Of a stretch of 64,000 bases of DNA, positions 60,895-64,000 are shown one piece after another. Positions within the stretch are counted from its first letter, which is position 1, and the number at the start of each line of letters is the position of its first letter. Origin of the DNA: UBA3478 sp964217345. Lineage in GTDB: Bacteria > Bacteroidota > Bacteroidia > Flavobacteriales > Flavobacteriaceae. A program made the position numbers and the translations under genes. The stretch covers positions 1 through 64,000 of the forward strand of contig CAXPJI010000026.1 in assembly GCA_964217345.1 (NCBI GenBank). The letters run 5' to 3'. The notes beneath the pieces are model-generated. The model searched no databases. It was not told the origin of the DNA and saw only the letters and a list, made by a program, of their open reading frames with translations.

Positions 60895-60916
60895 ATATGA
60901 GACCTAAGTCAAAATC

Positions 60917-62431
60917 TTAGTTCTGATCAGAGATATTTGGATTGAAGAGAATCTCAGACTGAGGAATCTCGTAAGTCAAACGATCGTCATTGTGGTTGAA
61001 CGATTGACCAGCGTAATCTAACCAGTTTGCACCACGAGTTTTAGTCATTCTACGGCGCTTCATTAGGAAGTATGCTTTTCCTTCAGCAAATAACTCTAAA
61101 CGCGTCTGTAGTACTATCTCGTCGATAAGGTCTTGACCACTAAGATCATCAATGTATGAACTGTCGTCTACACGCTCATCTAGAAGGGCTTTTAGACTTG
61201 CTTTAGCAGCAGCCTCATTGCCGTTTTCAGCAGCAGCTTCAGCATGAAGTAGATACATTTCTGATACTCTCATGAAGTGAGCATCTGAATCTACGTTTAA
61301 CTGAGGTCCTGAGAATCCGCGGAAGTTTTTTTCTTGGGCTCCTTTATAGTAGAATTTACGTGCAGGAAGTAATGCTCCAGGGCCGAACGGAAACTGTGTT
61401 ATACGAATATCATCAGCTCTGAACTGATTATACAAGTTGATATCCATTCCTTTATAATTCCCAACCGCTGCATAGCTATAGCTGTGGTAATCCATCCATC
61501 CCCACCAAGTACCAAGAGAGTACAGTTCATTTTGAGCAGTAATGTCAATACCCCAAATAATACCGGGATGACTATTTACATCGTTAAATCCTCCGATGGT
61601 GTCATCATCACCGAGCACTGTTACTTCTTCTGCAGTCATAATTGGATAACCTGCTGTAACTACCTTTTGAGCGTATTCTTCGGTTTTTGACCAATCGTTA
61701 AGCGCTCCATAGGTGTAAGCTAAAATACCGCGAACGATATCTTGGTTCATTTCGATTTTGTTAGTTCTGCTGAACCCTTCAAGAAGAGTCTCAGCAGCTA
61801 ATAAATCTGAAATTGCTTGGTTAAATACCGCTTGAACAGAACTCTTAGGTTGCTCTAACTGGTCCGCACTGGTGTAGATTGGTACAGCAGGTGCTGATAA
61901 ATTAGCAATGTCATCTACGAATAGGTTTACTAACCAATAGTAGGCCCACCCTCGTAATGCACGCGCCTGACCCATAGTGTGTTTTTGCACATCAGTCGTA
62001 AGATCAGCTGCATCACCACCTAAACCATCAATTACAAGGTTAGATAGGTTGATTACACGATAAAGAAATCTCCAAGGAATGTAGTTATAATTACTGTCTG
62101 GGTTTACAGTAGCCGTAAGCTCTGAGATTTGTGTTTGACGGTTATAACTTTTTCCTAGATGAGCCATATCTCCTGAGAGAATGTCTAACTGGATATCCTG
62201 AGTTTTGATACCATAGTCCTCTTGACCACCTACACCACCAGAACCAATACGGTAAAGGTTTTCGTAGATACCAAGCAGGGTACCTGCGGCAGCATCAGGG
62301 TTTACTGCTACAGCTTCTGAAACCTGCTCTTGCGATAATGAAGCAGTAGGGTAGGTTTCAAGGAAGTCTTCTTGACATGAAACAGCTAGAATGGCAATCC
62401 CGATTAGGCTTAATATTTTAAATTTTTTCAT
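60917..62431 (-). CDS. SusD/RagB family glycan-binding outer-membrane lipoprotein
   Basis: A 504-residue protein with lipobox LAVSC (C19). The SusD fold is supported by the early FLETYPTASLSQ, GQARALRGWAYYWLVNLF in the TPR region, and the late AEGKAYFLMKRRR and LTYEIPQSEILFNP motif near the C-terminus. It binds the glucan at the surface and closes the SusC channel. It starts 5 bases after the susC stop. Confidence 0.94.
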   Translation of the reverse strand: MKKFKILSLIGIAILAVSCQEDFLETYPTASLSQEQVSEAVAVNPDAAAGTLLGIYENLYRIGSGGVGGQEDYGIKTQDIQLDILSGDMAHLGKSYNRQTQISELTATVNPDSNYNYIPWRFLYRVINLSNLVIDGLGGDAADLTTDVQKHTMGQARALRGWAYYWLVNLFVDDIANLSAPAVPIYTSADQLEQPKSSVQAVFNQAISDLLAAETLLEGFSRTNKIEMNQDIVRGILAYTYGALNDWSKTEEYAQKVVTAGYPIMTAEEVTVLGDDDTIGGFNDVNSHPGIIWGIDITAQNELYSLGTWWGWMDYHSYSYAAVGNYKGMDINLYNQFRADDIRITQFPFGPGALLPARKFYYKGAQEKNFRGFSGPQLNVDSDAHFMRVSEMYLLHAEAAAENGNEAAAKASLKALLDERVDDSSYIDDLSGQDLIDEIVLQTRLELFAEGKAYFLMKRRRMTKTRGANWLDYAGQSFNHNDDRLTYEIPQSEILFNPNISDQN

Positions 62432-62436
62432 GGCTA

Positions 62437-64000
62437 TTAGATTTTAACGTTTAGTCCAAAAACGAGTGTTGAAAGTGGGTTATATCTATAGATACTTGAC
62501 CCTCCAGTAATTGAGGTTGACGGATTAAATCCTTGTCTCTTACTAGCTAACCAAAGGTTGTCTCCAGTAACGTATAAATCCGCTTGTTGAACTCCAAACT
62601 TCGATGTTACCGTTTTTGGTACTGCATAACCAAGACGAACATTGTTTAAAGCAATGTAGTCAGACTTAGTTAAGAATCGAGTTGAAGTTGCGTTTTGCTG
62701 AATTTGATAACGAGCATCTTGTCTTGGGATGTCAGTAACGTCACCTGGCTTCATCCAACGGTCGCGCATGTCGATGTGGAAGTTATTTACCCCTGCATAG
62801 TTATTCGCCATAAGACTTGCATAAGCACTGTCATAAGCATATCCACCTAATTGGTAGTTGAATAACGCACTAAGAGAGAATTGCTTGTAACGAGCATTTA
62901 CTCTAAAGGCACCACGAACATCAGGAATGATTGTTTTATCGATAAATTTATCAGTAGCCTCAGCGTAAACCTCGGTAAGGTCTTGTGCAACCACCGCCTC
63001 AGGGTTATCGTTTAGATATTGAGTTAGTGAGTTAATGATCACATCACCATCGGTGTAGTCACCACTACCATCCTTATCATCGAAGTTACGTTCCCACTGA
63101 GCAGCACCTGTTTCACTATTCACACCAGCGTATACTGGGATATAGTAATCATAAAGTGAGCGACCTACAGTACGTCCATAGCTTCCAGAAATATCTAATT
63201 TTTGTTGTTCACCTGTTGCAGGGTCAATAGGTAGAGCAGTTAATTCATTAGTAAAGGTTTCTCCGTTTAGTCCTAAGCTTAAGCTGAAATCTTGCTTAGT
63301 CACTAAATCGAAGTCAAGGTCGAATTCAAGACCTTTGTTTACTAACTCACCGTCGTTTACAGTAATTAATGCATAACCTACAGAAGGTCCTACACGACGA
63401 TCAAAGAACATGTCGGTTGTTGTTTTCTGGTATGCCTCGATCGATCCTGATACAAATCCACCCATTTCAAATTCGAAACCAGCATTGAACTGATTTGAAC
63501 TTTCCCAAGTAAGATCCTTGTTACCTTTTGTACTGAAGGCAAGAGAAATGTTGTCAGCAAGGTTGTTGATCGAGAAAATGTTGTAACCTGGGTATAGACC
63601 TACACCTCCCGAGTTACCGATAATACCATAACTAGCTTTGAACTTTAAGAAGTCAAATAAGTTAGAGTTTGACATAAAGTTTTCTTCACTAAGTACCCAA
63701 GCACCACCAATTGAGTAGAAGTTACCCCATCGGTTATTGATGAATCTTGAAGAACCATCACGGTTGAAAGAAAGAGTTAAGAAATACTTACGTGAAAGAT
63801 CAGCAGTTACGTTAGCAATGTAGCTCTCTGTTGCTTCCTCGTCAGTGTATCCATTACCTGGAGCATTAACAACACCATTTGCGATGTCTGTACCGAAAGG
63901 CAATACAAGCTTAGAGCGCTGAGCAGATAGGTAGTTGAAATCATACTGAGTAGCAACGTGTGAAACGAATGCTGAAAGGTCTAAATCTCCAAAAGTTTTA
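62437..64000 (-). CDS. SusC/RagA family TonB-linked outer-membrane protein, 5' end outside window
   Basis: The open frame continues through the right edge (at least 521 residues, beginning KTFGDLDLSAFVSH inside the barrel) and ends at 62437. The visible part is the C-terminal barrel, with YSIGGAWVLSEENFM, GYNIFSIN and the closing YRYNPLSTLVFGLNVKI, all typical of SusC. An apparent start near 63903 is an internal TTG. With SusD it forms the laminarin importer. The plug, TonB box and signal are not in the window. Confidence 0.92.
   Translation of the reverse strand, partial: KTFGDLDLSAFVSHVATQYDFNYLSAQRSKLVLPFGTDIANGVVNAPGNGYTDEEATESYIANVTADLSRKYFLTLSFNRDGSSRFINNRWGNFYSIGGAWVLSEENFMSNSNLFDFLKFKASYGIIGNSGGVGLYPGYNIFSINNLADNISLAFSTKGNKDLTWESSNQFNAGFEFEMGGFVSGSIEAYQKTTTDMFFDRRVGPSVGYALITVNDGELVNKGLEFDLDFDLVTKQDFSLSLGLNGETFTNELTALPIDPATGEQQKLDISGSYGRTVGRSLYDYYIPVYAGVNSETGAAQWERNFDDKDGSGDYTDGDVIINSLTQYLNDNPEAVVAQDLTEVYAEATDKFIDKTIIPDVRGAFRVNARYKQFSLSALFNYQLGGYAYDSAYASLMANNYAGVNNFHIDMRDRWMKPGDVTDIPRQDARYQIQQNATSTRFLTKSDYIALNNVRLGYAVPKTVTSKFGVQQADLYVTGDNLWLASKRQGFNPSTSITGGSSIYRYNPLSTLVFGLNVKI

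Noticed and set aside
62437..63903. SusC starting at 63903
   Set aside because: That codon is an internal TTG; the frame stays open to the right edge and the visible part is only the C-terminal barrel.
1..64000. CRISPR arrays, insertion sequences, prophage, integrases or rRNA genes
   Set aside because: No spaced direct repeats, transposase or integrase motifs, or rRNA sequence recognised on reading; all long frames are accounted for by chromosomal families.

Overview
The window looks like chromosomal DNA of a Bacteroidota, most likely a marine member of Flavobacteriia. The evidence is a SusC/SusD pair, a laminarin-type glycan locus, many lipoproteins with short signal peptides, families typical of the phylum (DUF3109, DUF2452, DUF4286, SDR-type threonine dehydrogenase), the four-gene ligase-associated DNA damage response operon, and promoter -7 boxes of the Bacteroidota form TAnnTTTG. 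I see no phage, insertion sequence, integrase, rRNA or CRISPR array. There is one tRNA, Leu(CAA).

Layout. (1) 1-7196 is a probable periplasmic 3-keto-glycoside locus. On the minus strand are a nucleoside-permease-like MFS, a Gfo/Idh/MocA dehydrogenase, a TIM-barrel isomerase/epimerase and a lipoprotein with two 3-keto-disaccharide hydrolase (DUF1080) domains that runs off the left edge. Divergent from these are a GMC dehydrogenase and its small subunit. (2) 7280-10760 is class Ia ribonucleotide reductase nrdA/nrdB. (3) 10962-19624 is housekeeping: DUF3109, a fatty-acid-hydroxylase-family membrane protein, threonine dehydrogenase, small unknowns, a short SSB, a deacetylase-metG pair, YraN and an ACT-like protein. 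(4) 19619-28657 is mfd plus the operon exonuclease, ATP-dependent DNA ligase, Lhr-like helicase and PdeM endonuclease. (5) 28728-40930 holds a GNAT-aspartate kinase pair, a six-gene serS operon (serS, DUF4286, rsmA, mgtE, 2-hydroxyacid dehydrogenase, arsC-like), ribF-free-standing, prs-rplY-pth genes, tRNA-Leu and folE-gpx-DUF2452.

(6) 40984-47389 is a compact sulfide/persulfide/thiosulfate module: a two-part YeeE/YedE transporter, a mitochondrial-type sulfide:quinone oxidoreductase, a persulfide dioxygenase-rhodanese fusion, a SulP permease and a cysteine-containing Crp/Fnr regulator. All four promoters of this module carry an inverted repeat close to GTAAC-N4-GTTAC, placed 21-23 bases upstream of a TAnnTTTG-like -7 box. 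This is the geometry of a class II Crp/Fnr-activated promoter. It is the strongest new signal in the window and defines a visible local regulon. A photolyase/cryptochrome-family gene diverges from the regulator.

(7) 48897-64000 is a laminarin (beta-1,3-glucan) utilisation locus read leftwards: SusC (cut at the right edge), SusD, a GH16 lipoprotein, a second TonB receptor, a very large GH149-like beta-1,3-glucan phosphorylase, a GH17 lipoprotein, a GH2-like lipoprotein, a GPH-type MFS sugar transporter and a GH17 enzyme without a signal peptide. The inferred flow is surface cleavage by GH16, import through SusC/D, periplasmic trimming, inner-membrane import by the MFS and cytoplasmic phosphorolysis and hydrolysis.
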